Made by a program: the position numbers and the translations under genes. DNA of 64,000 bases from Mycolicibacterium goodii (lineage in GTDB: Bacteria > Actinomycetota > Actinomycetes > Mycobacteriales > Mycobacteriaceae): the NCBI RefSeq assembly GCF_001187505.1, contig NZ_CP012150.1, positions 4,650,001 through 4,714,000 on the forward strand, read 5' to 3'. Within the stretch, counting starts at the first letter, position 1; the number at the start of each line of letters is the position of its first letter. This document shows, in pieces, positions 56,491 to 64,000 of the stretch. The notes under the pieces were generated by a model, which had not been told where the DNA came from, searched no databases, and worked only from the letters and a program-made list of their open reading frames with translations.

Positions 56491-56970
56491 TCACCGCCGG
56501 AACTTTGCCGCGTAGAGCTCTTTCATCGGCTCGACCAGGTCGTCGGCGGGTCCGTCGACCGTCAGGCCGGGCGCGACCGTGGTGATCGGCAGGGTCGCCA
56601 CCGGCGGCGCAGGCGCGCCCCATTCGGCGAGCCAGCCGCTGAGCTGAGCCGACGACGTGGCGTAGACGATGCGGCCGAGACCGACCCACGCATGGGCCGC
56701 CGCGCACATCGGGCAGTGCTCGCCCGAGGTGTAGACCGTGGCCCTGGCCCGTCGGTCCTCGGTCAGGTGTTCGGCCGCCCAGCGCGCGATCGCGAACTCG
56801 GGATGCTGTGTGGCGTCACCGTTCTTCACCCGGTTGCGGTCGGCGAACAGCGTCGTACCCGTGTAGTCGACCAGCACGGACCCGAACGGCTCGTCGCCGT
56901 CGTCGAGGGCCTCGCGGGCGAGCTCGACACATCTGCGCAGATGCTTGCGGTCGGCGTCACTGATGGCCAC
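56491..56970 (-). CDS. Nucleoside deaminase (CMP/dCMP-type zinc deaminase)
   Basis: The product is 159 residues from GTG 56970 (MAISDADRKHLRRC); an in-frame GTG at 56994 adds 8. The zinc site is complete: His and proton-shuttle Glu in HPEFAIARWAAEH and the Cys pair in GEHCPMCAAAHAW. It resembles guanine/tRNA-adenosine-type deaminases; the substrate is undetermined. The stop lies 2 bp before the GH13 start, so the two may be co-transcribed. Confidence 0.87.
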   Translation of the reverse strand: MAISDADRKHLRRCVELAREALDDGDEPFGSVLVDYTGTTLFADRNRVKNGDATQHPEFAIARWAAEHLTEDRRARATVYTSGEHCPMCAAAHAWVGLGRIVYATSSAQLSGWLAEWGAPAPPVATLPITTVAPGLTVDGPADDLVEPMKELYAAKFRR

Positions 56971-57022
56971 AGCCGGGAGTGTACGCGTGAGCACCCGCCG
57001 GTCGGGGGAGGCCGAACCGGCC

Positions 57023-58708
57023 TCAGGCGCCGCAGCACGGATCGGCGACGTCGAGCCTGCAGGCGCACGACGCGGTGATCGGGACGTCGGCGCGGGCCAG
57101 TGCCAGCTCGAGTTGTCGACCGATGATGGCGGCCTCGGCGTCCCTGCCGAGCCTGCGCAGGCATTCGTGGTAGCCGTGCAGACTCCACACGTTGTTGGGG
57201 TGCTGGCAGGACCGGCTCAGCGTCGGGTCGAGGCCGAGGTCGGCGGCGTAGATCTGCGCGGCCTCCTCGACCCGTCCCTGCTCGAGCAGCAGCGCCCCGT
57301 AGGCGTGCCGCGTGGGTTGCATCCAGCCCCATGGTTCGTCGTAGGGGAGTGCGTCGTCGAGTGCGATCGCGTGCCGCAGATGCTCGAACGCCACCTGGTG
57401 ATCGCCCTCGCGGTAGGCGATCTCGCCGTCGAGCATGGCACCGGCGATGGCCAGGATGTCCCGGCTGGTGTTGTTGAACAGGTAGCGCGACTCCGGGATC
57501 CGGTCGTAGGCCGCGGCGAACGCGTCCCGTTCGGCTCGGGCGCGGGTGAGGTCGCCCTTGGCGGCGTAGGCGACGCCTCGGCCGTAGTGGACGGTGGCCG
57601 TGGTGGTGCAGTACAACGTCGGGTCCCCGGGCAGCGGTTCGGCGATCAGGTCGTCCCACCGGCCGAAGCGCACCAGCACGTGCACCCGCAGCGGTACGAA
57701 CGCCTCCAGCCAGTCGGCCATCGGCGGTGAGGGCACCGACAGCAACTCCGGGGTGAGCTGCGCGGCGAGTTCGTCGGCGGCGGCCAGCGCGATCTGCGAC
57801 GACCCTTCGAACATCGCCGAGTACACCACGAAATGCAGGTCGTGTGCGCGGTAGAGCGAGTAGAAGTTCAGCGGGCCGCGGCGCTCGACGAAACGCCGAT
57901 CGGCTTCCACCGCAGCCAGATTCGCCACCACCGAGGTGCGGTAGTCGCCGCACAGCACGTCGATGTGGCTGGGCATGTGCCGCAGGTGGCCCGCATCGGG
58001 CACCAGGTTGCGTAGCAGGTCGGCGGCGGGCAGCGCCGCCTGCGGGGTGGTCGACATCTCCATGGTGTGGATGTAGAGGTGCAGCACACCGGGGTGTTCG
58101 CGGCCGGCCGGGGTGGCCAGCGCCCGGTCGAGAATCGACTTGGCCTCCAGCACACGCGATCCCGGCGCCGGTTCGCCGGTGCGCCCGTCCCACAGGGCCC
58201 ACGCCGTGACGTTGACCAGCGCGTCGGCGGCCAGGGCTTGCACGTCGATGTCGTCGGGATGGGTGCGGGCCAGTTCCGCCATCGCGTCGGCGTAGCCGTG
58301 GTGCCCGGCGAGCAGGGCTTCGGTGTCCTCCGGGTCGTCGGTGGGGAACCGTTTCCACAGCGCCTCGATCAGGTCGCGCTCGACGGCCGAGGCGCGCCCG
58401 GATGCGGCGGCGGCGAGTTCGCGTCTGGCGCGGGCCACCGACGCGGTCAGGTCGACGGGGTCGAAGGCGTCCCAGGCCTTGTTGTAGTTCGGCCCGACGG
58501 AGTATGCGATGCCCCAGTGCGCGGCCGCGAGGTCGGGATCGAACTCAAGTGCCCGCTCGAAGCAGTGGATCGCCTCTTCGTGGTTGAAGGCGTAGGCCCA
58601 GACCATCCCTCGGTCGAACCACACCTGCGCGTCGGGCGACGGTGTGTCAGTCGACCGGTGATAGGACCCGAGTCGGTAGTACGGCTCCCTGGTAGCGGTT
58701 TCCGTCAC
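57023..58708 (-). CDS. Tetratricopeptide-repeat protein with Cys-rich C-terminus
   Basis: This 561-residue soluble protein consists of helical repeats. The N-terminal TPR has WAYAFNHEEAIHCFERALEFDPDLAAAHWGIAY (split by my notation), and further repeats lie near residues 375-410 and 440-500 (HAYGALLLEQGRVEEAAQIYA). Conserved blocks HLYIHTMEMSTTP and HMPSHIDVLCGDY suggest a metal or ligand site. The tail SCACRLDVADPCCGA is Cys-rich and may bind metal. The function is unknown. Its 5' end overlaps the 3' end of the upstream membrane-protein frame by 62 bp. Confidence 0.82.
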   Translation of the reverse strand: MTETATREPYYRLGSYHRSTDTPSPDAQVWFDRGMVWAYAFNHEEAIHCFERALEFDPDLAAAHWGIAYSVGPNYNKAWDAFDPVDLTASVARARRELAAAASGRASAVERDLIEALWKRFPTDDPEDTEALLAGHHGYADAMAELARTHPDDIDVQALAADALVNVTAWALWDGRTGEPAPGSRVLEAKSILDRALATPAGREHPGVLHLYIHTMEMSTTPQAALPAADLLRNLVPDAGHLRHMPSHIDVLCGDYRTSVVANLAAVEADRRFVERRGPLNFYSLYRAHDLHFVVYSAMFEGSSQIALAAADELAAQLTPELLSVPSPPMADWLEAFVPLRVHVLVRFGRWDDLIAEPLPGDPTLYCTTTATVHYGRGVAYAAKGDLTRARAERDAFAAAYDRIPESRYLFNNTSRDILAIAGAMLDGEIAYREGDHQVAFEHLRHAIALDDALPYDEPWGWMQPTRHAYGALLLEQGRVEEAAQIYAADLGLDPTLSRSCQHPNNVWSLHGYHECLRRLGRDAEAAIIGRQLELALARADVPITASCACRLDVADPCCGA

Positions 58709-59819
58709 CCTTCGAACGATAGTTCAGGACACCGGCGGGTGTGCACCGTTCGGCAACGCGCCCAGCCGATTTCCGCAGGCGCGGTGAGGCCGATTTCCGC
58801 AGGCGCGGTGAGGCCGAATTCCGCAGGCGCGGTGAGCGAGCCGCGGTACCGAGCACCGCGAGCACACAACCCGCGGCGGCCCACACCCCGAGGGTGAGCA
58901 GCGGCTGGGCGGCACCGTGGCCGTCGAAGTACTCGACACTGCGCAGCAGCGACACCCCCGCACCCTGCGGCACGATGAGGTTAAAGGTGGTGTAGAAGCC
59001 CGACAGCAGCGGCCTGCCCACCGGACCGGCCGCGGCCGCGTTCCCCACGATCACCAGGAAGGCCGTCAGCGCCATCGATGCGGCGGCGCCGAACGCGGCC
59101 GAAACGCCGGTGACCGCACCGCCGACGGCCATGCAGTAGAGCCACAGCACGCCGAACACCTGCCAGGGATGGCCGACGAGCGCCCCGAGAACCGCGTCGA
59201 CGTAGCCGGTGACCAGCCCGGCCAGCAGCGCCGAGTACCCCGCGAGCGTGGCCGTGCGCAAGGCCAGGGTCAGCGGCCGGCGCACCGGGCCCGCGAGGTA
59301 GCCGAACGCCGCCGCGCCGACCGACGCGCCGAGCGAGATGAAGATGACGGCGTAGAACTCGACGGTGCCCTGGGGGTCGCCGGGTGCCGGCGGCGCGACG
59401 TCGGTGACCACCGGGACCAGGCCTGCCTTCTGCGCGGCGGCACGGCCGACGGCATCGGCGGCGTTGGCGACGCTGCGCCCGCCGCCGCCCGCCACGTAGA
59501 TGTCGAGGCGGTCGGGCGCGCCGACGACCAGTGCTGCGTCGGCATCGCGCGCCAGCACCTGGGCACGGGCCGCGGCATCGTCGGCGACGTCGCGGACGTC
59601 GAGCGAATCCTGTTGGCGCAGTTGCTCGGCGAGCCCTGCGGGCGCCGACACCGCGACCGTCATGTGGTGCAGCGAGGGTTTGGCGAAGGCGCCGGAATAG
59701 CTCGCGATCATCGCGAGCACACCGACGGTCAGGGCCACCATGGCGAGTGCGATGTGGCGGACCTGGGTGCGGGTGACCGGCAGTGCCTGCCGGTCCTGGG
59801 AAGCGTGATGTCTGCCCAT
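58647..59819 (-). CDS. YhgE/ABC-2-like membrane protein with repeat-extended C-terminus
   Basis: The product is 390 residues from ATG 59819 (MGRHHASQ). One N-terminal TM (residues about 21-45) is followed by an extracellular loop with DAAARAQVLARDADAALVVG, then five to six TMs (from FYAVIFISLGASVGAAAFGYL). It resembles export-type YhgE/ABC-2 permeases paired with TetR regulators. After TAARSPRLR the C-terminus is made by three copies of a 24-bp repeat (SPRLRKSA) and then 34 unconserved residues that overlap the TPR gene start. It lies 19 bp downstream of the TetR gene. Confidence 0.8.
   Translation of the reverse strand: MGRHHASQDRQALPVTRTQVRHIALAMVALTVGVLAMIASYSGAFAKPSLHHMTVAVSAPAGLAEQLRQQDSLDVRDVADDAAARAQVLARDADAALVVGAPDRLDIYVAGGGGRSVANAADAVGRAAAQKAGLVPVVTDVAPPAPGDPQGTVEFYAVIFISLGASVGAAAFGYLAGPVRRPLTLALRTATLAGYSALLAGLVTGYVDAVLGALVGHPWQVFGVLWLYCMAVGGAVTGVSAAFGAAASMALTAFLVIVGNAAAAGPVGRPLLSGFYTTFNLIVPQGAGVSLLRSVEYFDGHGAAQPLLTLGVWAAAGCVLAVLGTAARSPRLRNSASPRLRKSASPRLRKSAGRVAERCTPAGVLNYRSKGDGNRYQGAVLPTRVLSPVD
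58765..58836. repeat. Three tandem 24-bp repeats
   Basis: GCCGATTTCCGCAGGCGCGGTGAG-type units (shown here only by their first 7 bases GCCGATT) start at 58765, 58789 and 58813. The third has one mismatch (GCCGAAT). They encode SPRLR(N/K)SA in the membrane-protein frame. Confidence 0.9.
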
Positions 59820-59838
59820 TGCACACAACCTTTCTGAT

Positions 59839-60417
59839 TTATGGGCGGGGGACGGTGAGCAGGGCGTTGACGGTGTCGAACGCCGCCGCGACGCGGTCGC
59901 GCAGGTCGCGGGCGTCACCGGCCTCGGGGTCTTCCATCCAGCTGCGCAGCACCTCGACGAAGCCGCCGACGAGGAACCGTGTGACGGCCTGCGGTGTCAG
60001 CCCGGCGATGGGTGCGACGACGGTCATGCCCTGCTCGGCGATCTCGGCGCAGGCCGGGGTGAGTTGGTCGCGGAACGCGTTGACCACACGTTGGGTGACC
60101 GCGCTGGGGGTGACATTGCGGTACATCGCGCGGTGTTCGCCGGCGAAGTCGAACAGCCGGACGATGCGGGCCCGCGGGTCGCCGCGCAGACCGTCGACCG
60201 CGCGGCTGAACTCGGTAGCGAACGCCGCGGCGATCGCCTCGTCGCGATCGCCGAAGTGCTGATAGAAGACCTGGCGGCTGACACCTGCGCGGCCGACGAT
60301 GTCGCTCACGGTGAGTTCGTCGACCTGGCGTTCGTGCGCGAGCGCGAACGCCGCCTCGTGCAGCCGGGTCCGGACGCGTTCGGCGCGCGGGTCGGCGCTG
60401 TGGGTGCGTGCTGCCAT
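59839..60417 (-). CDS. TetR-family transcriptional regulator
   Basis: This 192-residue protein has an N-terminal TetR HTH (LTVSDIVGRAGVSRQVFYQHF, residues about 35-55) and a helical ligand domain with TRFLVGGFVEVLRSWM. It is followed 19 bp later by the YhgE-like membrane protein, so it likely autoregulates an efflux-type operon. Two GAAC/GTTC palindromes in the divergent gap (60432-60440 and 60546-60555) are candidate operators. Confidence 0.9.
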   Translation of the reverse strand: MAARTHSADPRAERVRTRLHEAAFALAHERQVDELTVSDIVGRAGVSRQVFYQHFGDRDEAIAAAFATEFSRAVDGLRGDPRARIVRLFDFAGEHRAMYRNVTPSAVTQRVVNAFRDQLTPACAEIAEQGMTVVAPIAGLTPQAVTRFLVGGFVEVLRSWMEDPEAGDARDLRDRVAAAFDTVNALLTVPRP

Positions 60418-60431
60418 GAGTCATCAGCCTA

Positions 60432-60558
60432 GAACAGTTCGTAGACAGATGACCACGATTGCATAGGTTATCTAAGACACGTGCCGCGCCGGCGTGTGAC
60501 CATCGCAACCCCGCCCGGTGGGGGCCGACTCGACACCGTCAGGGTGAACATGTTCTAG
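60432..60558. promoter_or_regulatory. Paired GAAC/GTTC palindromes in the TetR-thioesterase divergent promoter
   Basis: GAACAGTTC (60432-60440; CGAACTGTTCTAG on the minus strand) and GAACATGTTCTAG (60546-60558) share GAAC..TGTTCTAG. They flank the 149-bp divergent region and are candidate sites for the TetR protein. Confidence 0.35.
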
Positions 60559-60566
60559 TTTTCCGC

Positions 60567-61208
60567 ATGCCGGGCTTCACCCATGTCGAAGGACTCAGCT
60601 CAGCGGACGTGCAACGGCTGCGCGAAACCTACGAGCCGTTGGCGCAGTCGGTGCGCGAACTCATCGACGCGACGATCCGCTCGGAGGTGGACGGCGCCGA
60701 CGTGGCTGCGGCCAAGGCGCACATCGACGCCGCGATCGAACTGTTGCGCGCCGAACAGATCGACGGTCCGTTCGGTGTCCGCGTCACCTCCGACGGGGAC
60801 CGGATGCCGTGGGGCAACCCGGCGATCGGGATCCGCAACGCGATCGCGCCGCCGCTGCGGATCGTCCGCGGCGGTGAGGGTGGCGGTGAGGGTGTGGTGT
60901 CCGCGGCCTTTCACCTCGGTGCGGCCTACGAGGGCCCGCCGGGTCAGGTTCACGGCGGCATCGTGGCCATGGTGCTCGACCATGTGCTCGGTGAGGTGGC
61001 AGCGAGCGATCCGAACACACCGCGGTTCACCGGGACGCTGACCATCCGCTACCTGCGCGCGACGCCACTGGGCGATCTGCGCGCCGAGGGCCGGATCACC
61101 CGCACCGACGGCATCAAAACCTTTGCCGTCGGCCATGTTTACGACGCCGAGGGCATCACCGCGGAAGCCGAGGGCGTATTCATCCCGCCGAAGTGGGCGC
61201 GCGGCTGA
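60567..61208 (+). CDS. Hotdog-fold PaaI-type thioesterase with N-terminal extension
   Basis: The product is 213 residues from ATG 60567 (MPGFTHVEGLSSADVQRL). An N-terminal helical part of about 75 residues precedes the hotdog fold, whose motif is PPGQVHGGIVAMVLDHVLGE with HGG and acidic Asp. Later blocks are FTGTLTIRYLRATPLGDL and FVGHVYDAEG-like FAVGHVYD. It may act on acyl-CoAs. It is divergent from the TetR gene, so it may share its control. An in-frame upstream ATG at 60459 is not conserved-looking. Confidence 0.83.
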   Translation: MPGFTHVEGLSSADVQRLRETYEPLAQSVRELIDATIRSEVDGADVAAAKAHIDAAIELLRAEQIDGPFGVRVTSDGDRMPWGNPAIGIRNAIAPPLRIVRGGEGGGEGVVSAAFHLGAAYEGPPGQVHGGIVAMVLDHVLGEVAASDPNTPRFTGTLTIRYLRATPLGDLRAEGRITRTDGIKTFAVGHVYDAEGITAEAEGVFIPPKWARG

Positions 61209-61211
61209 CGA

Positions 61212-63224
61212 TCACGCCGACTCGCCTGCCGCGGTCACCCGGTCGACCGAGATGCCGATCAGGCTGCGCGTGATGGTCGAGAGTTCACCGACGAGGATGC
61301 GCGCCGCCCCGTTGTCCGCGGCCAGCGTCGACGCCACATCCTGCACCCGCCGCAGGGACGCCGACAGCTCGCCGGTGTCCAGGCTCCACGGCACCGCCGG
61401 GCTCGGCGGCGCACCGAGAAGCGCCGTCACGTAGTCGTCGACGGCGGCCACGAACTCGGCTGGCAGGGCCGACGAGGGATGGGTCGGCAGGTTGTTCTCC
61501 AACGTGGTGCACGCGCTCGTGACGGCGTTGAGCGCGGTGCGGTAGGACCGCAGCCACCGGCGCAGCGTCGGCGAGTCCAATCGCGCGGCTCCCCAGGCCG
61601 CCTCGAACGCGGCCCTGGCGCGGAACGCGCGCTGCCACGCCGCCGAGAGCACATCGGCCGGATGGTCGATCTCGTGCACGAACGCGCGCACCACCATTGC
61701 GGCGTAATCGATCTCGGTCATCAGCAGCTCGCCTGCCCGCTGCCGCAGCCGGATGAGCGCATGGTCGGGAAGCGCGACGTGGGCCATCACGGCCAGACCC
61801 CCGCCGATCACGATCCCGAACAGCCGGTCGGTCAACCCCGTCCACTCGGCGCCGCCGCCGACGCCGACGAAGAACACCATCGCCGCCCCGAGCGGGACCC
61901 CGACCGCCAGATATCCGAAGCGCGACAACCAGTACGCCACCCCGATCAGGACGAGCGTGCCCACCGCCGCGGCAGGCCCACCGGGGTGCCACATCAGCGT
62001 GAGTGCCGACGCGATCGCGACCCCCACGGCGAGGGTCGCCATCCGGCCCGCGCACCGGGTGTAGGTGTGCGCGGTCTCCGGCCGCAACACCACCAGCACG
62101 GTCAGGCCGATCCAGTAGCCGTGTTCGACACCGCCGAACCGCGCGGCGGCCGCGGCGAGCGCGGTCGCCAGCGACAGCCGCACGGCGTGCCGCAATATCG
62201 GCGACGTCCACCGCAGATGCGACCGGACGACCGACGGGGCCGACGCCAGCGAGCCGATGAGGTCGGGCCGGTGCAGTTGTCCGAACCGCAGCACGGCCGC
62301 CTCGCGCAGCAGGTCGCCGAGACGTTGCGCGAGCGCCTTTTCCGGGCCGTCGACCGCGGCCACGGCGCTGTCGACCCGCACGAGTGCATGCTCGGCGTCA
62401 CGGCGCGCGGTGTGTCCCTGATCGGCGATCGCGTCGAGCAGCGCCCCGGCGGCGGCCAACAGTTGCGGCAGGCCGGTCGCCGCCTCCTCGGATGGGTGGT
62501 CCTGCCCCGCGGCGCGCAACGACGCCAACGTCACCGCGATCCGCTCCGGAAGCTGGTACCCGCCGTAGTTGGACCGCGACCGCTGGGCCGCCTCGGTGTC
62601 CGCGAAGACCTCCCGCAGCCAGGTCAGCGGTGCGTCGTCGACATCGGCGGAGCGGTCGGCCGCCACGTTGCGCGCGTCGGTGGCCAGCGACCGGTACGCG
62701 CGGGTCAGGCCTTCGCGTTGCACGCGCCAGCGGCGCGGCGGCCAGATCGCGATGAGCGCGGCCTGCGCCACGCCCGCGACGAACACCAGCAGCGGTGCCA
62801 GCAACCCGTCGAGCGCGCTCATCTGCGCATCCGCGGGCGCGACGATCAGCAATGCGCTCGCGGCCGAGGCGATCAGTCCCGCGTTCGCGCCGACCGCCCA
62901 CTGCATCCCCGCGGCGAAACACCATGCGGCCACGGCCACCACGAACACCACGCTGTGCGCCCCGGTCAGCACCGCGAGCGTCACCACGATCGCCATCTCC
63001 AGCGACGCCGTCACCACCAACGGCACCCGCCCACCGGGGCTGCGCTGCAGCGCGACCGCGCCGGCGATCACCCCCGCGCCCAGGGTCCACATCGCGACCG
63101 GCGCGGATGCCAGCCCCCAGGCGGCCGCGGCCGCCACCAGCACACCGATGAGGCTGCGCGCCACCGCACCGGGGTCTGGCGTGCTCAACCGCAACGCGTC
63201 GGCCGCTGGTCCGCCCGTCTGCAC
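61212..63224 (-). CDS. FUSC-family (aromatic-acid exporter/YccS-like) membrane protein
   Basis: This 670-residue protein has two hydrophobic bundles. The N-terminal bundle (about residues 25-165, including MWTLGAGVIAGAVALQRSPGGR) is separated by a helical cytoplasmic domain from a second bundle (about 345-485) with the FUSC motif HGYWIGLTVLVVLRPETAHTYTRCAGR. The length and order match fusaric-acid-resistance-type transporters. The exported substrate is unknown. It converges on the thioesterase gene with a 3-bp gap. Confidence 0.88.
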   Translation of the reverse strand: MQTGGPAADALRLSTPDPGAVARSLIGVLVAAAAAWGLASAPVAMWTLGAGVIAGAVALQRSPGGRVPLVVTASLEMAIVVTLAVLTGAHSVVFVVAVAAWCFAAGMQWAVGANAGLIASAASALLIVAPADAQMSALDGLLAPLLVFVAGVAQAALIAIWPPRRWRVQREGLTRAYRSLATDARNVAADRSADVDDAPLTWLREVFADTEAAQRSRSNYGGYQLPERIAVTLASLRAAGQDHPSEEAATGLPQLLAAAGALLDAIADQGHTARRDAEHALVRVDSAVAAVDGPEKALAQRLGDLLREAAVLRFGQLHRPDLIGSLASAPSVVRSHLRWTSPILRHAVRLSLATALAAAAARFGGVEHGYWIGLTVLVVLRPETAHTYTRCAGRMATLAVGVAIASALTLMWHPGGPAAAVGTLVLIGVAYWLSRFGYLAVGVPLGAAMVFFVGVGGGAEWTGLTDRLFGIVIGGGLAVMAHVALPDHALIRLRQRAGELLMTEIDYAAMVVRAFVHEIDHPADVLSAAWQRAFRARAAFEAAWGAARLDSPTLRRWLRSYRTALNAVTSACTTLENNLPTHPSSALPAEFVAAVDDYVTALLGAPPSPAVPWSLDTGELSASLRRVQDVASTLAADNGAARILVGELSTITRSLIGISVDRVTAAGESA

Positions 63225-63320
63225 GTGACCATTCTCGCCTTAGCGCGACCGGAAGTGGGGCATCCGGCTCGTGCGGCGCGGTGGATCGTCGGTCGCGCGT
63301 TCGTCGATTAGGTTTCCAGC

Positions 63321-64000
63321 GTGGAAAAGGTCATCGTGACAATGCGGTCCGGGCGCGCCGAGGACGACTGGTGTGCGCGCATGGTCGGCGAAGTCAGCCC
63401 CGAACTGCTCGAAATCGGCCTTCCCGGATTGGTTCTCAACATCCGCGACGCGCCGGTGCGGGACTCGTTGATGACGCTGACGACGCTGGACCCGCCGGTG
63501 GTGGCCCTGGTGAGCGTGTGGGTGCAGCAGTACTACGGGGATCAACTGCGCGCGGTGCTCGAGCGCCTGGCCGGCGAATGTGATTCGCTCGCAGCGTATC
63601 TGGTCACCGAATCGGTGCCGATGGCGCCGCCTGCCGTCGAACCGGGGCGGCGCGCCGACGCGCTGGCCAACATCGCGCTGCTGCGCAGGCCCGCAGGCAT
63701 GGACGCGGCGACCTGGATGCACCGGTGGCACGTCGACCACACGCCGGTGGCGATCGAGACCCAGGCCACGTTCGGCTATGTGCAGAACACCGTGGTCCGC
63801 GCGCTCACCCCCGGTGCGCCCGCGGTGGACGGCATCGTCGAGGAGCTCTTCCCGCCGCAGGCCGTGTCGGATCTGCACGCGTTCTTCGGCGCCCCCGACG
63901 ACGCCGAGCTCGCCAGGAGGATGCAGGCCATGGTGACGAGCACCGACGCGTTCGGCGCGAGCACCAACATCGACACCGTGCCGACCGGTCGCTACCTGTG
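63321..64000 (+). CDS. EthD-domain protein (3' end beyond window)
   Basis: The frame is open from GTG 63321 (MEKVIVTMRSGRAEDDW) to the right edge, giving over 225 residues. A ferredoxin-like/EthD segment has RRPAGMDAATWMHRWHVDH, typical of EthD proteins (R...S/T...F/W...W..H), then IETQATFGYVQNTVVRAL. EthD members sometimes act beside P450s in ether degradation, but no P450 is seen here. The C-terminus is not in the window. Confidence 0.75.
   Translation, partial: MEKVIVTMRSGRAEDDWCARMVGEVSPELLEIGLPGLVLNIRDAPVRDSLMTLTTLDPPVVALVSVWVQQYYGDQLRAVLERLAGECDSLAAYLVTESVPMAPPAVEPGRRADALANIALLRRPAGMDAATWMHRWHVDHTPVAIETQATFGYVQNTVVRALTPGAPAVDGIVEELFPPQAVSDLHAFFGAPDDAELARRMQAMVTSTDAFGASTNIDTVPTGRYL

Noticed and set aside
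60546..60555. GAACATGTTC as a mycobacterial SOS (LexA) box
   Set aside because: LexA boxes need four bases between GAAC and GTTC; here there are two, and no DNA-repair gene follows.

Overview
The window is high-GC chromosomal DNA from a mycobacterium, most likely a fast-growing Mycolicibacterium related to M. smegmatis. Mycobacterial markers seen directly are an alanine/proline-rich secreted antigen (Apa), an antigen 85 mycolyltransferase, an F420-type luciferase-like oxidoreductase, type II NADH dehydrogenase, a near-consensus IdeR iron box and a CDGP-type secreted peptide. A complete lon gene, which M. tuberculosis lacks, and a large polyol-transport cluster fit a saprophytic fast grower. 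The species cannot be fixed from the sequence alone.

Layout. 1-16.9 kb follows the M. tuberculosis Rv1844c-Rv1863c order: gnd (cut by the left edge), blaR-like, blaI, an iron-regulated FhuF-like insert, a thioesterase, the urease operon ureABCFGD, ndh, an LLM oxidoreductase, an SDR, apa, a CDGP peptide, a YeaQ-like membrane protein without a visible start, adhA, a hypothetical protein, a CGNR regulator and a CPBP protease. 17-21.1 kb holds a phosphoketolase divergent from a thiolase-like gene (Rv1867-like).

21.1-33.5 kb is a polyol (probably pentitol/tetritol) island. It has an EryD-type regulator with an 18-bp perfect palindrome in the divergent promoter, a SIS isomerase, an FGGY kinase, an RPE-like TIM barrel, two zinc alcohol dehydrogenases, two SDRs, and an RbsABC-type importer with two near-identical lipoprotein binding proteins. 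Most of the forward genes overlap by 1-7 bp, so they should be co-transcribed and coupled. The polyol would be imported, oxidised to a ketose by the dehydrogenases, phosphorylated by the FGGY kinase, and then isomerised or epimerised into the pentose-phosphate pool.

33.6-37.5 kb holds a translationally coupled pair: a winged-helix-like protein and a 1066-residue double ATPase with a HerA/FtsK-like C-terminal motor. I recognise no characterised counterpart, and it is the best candidate here for an undescribed system. Backbone then resumes (Rv1869c-like reductase, DUF72, a lipoprotein) and is interrupted at 40.2-42.35 kb by an IS607-type element (tnpA/tnpB).

42.4-64 kb carries an MpaB-type oxygenase between two paralogous 2-TM proteins, an HhH-GPD gene that has lost its stop, a CycA-like permease, lon, a quinone oxidoreductase, antigen 85, a coupled MscS-channel/cyclase-like pair whose signature residues are degenerate, a DUF1810 protein, a GH13 enzyme, a deaminase, a TPR protein, a TetR/membrane-protein pair, a hotdog thioesterase, an FUSC protein and an EthD-domain gene cut by the right edge. 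No tRNA, rRNA or CRISPR array was seen. Intergenic gaps longer than 300 bp occur only at 11627-11993 and 13349-13699.
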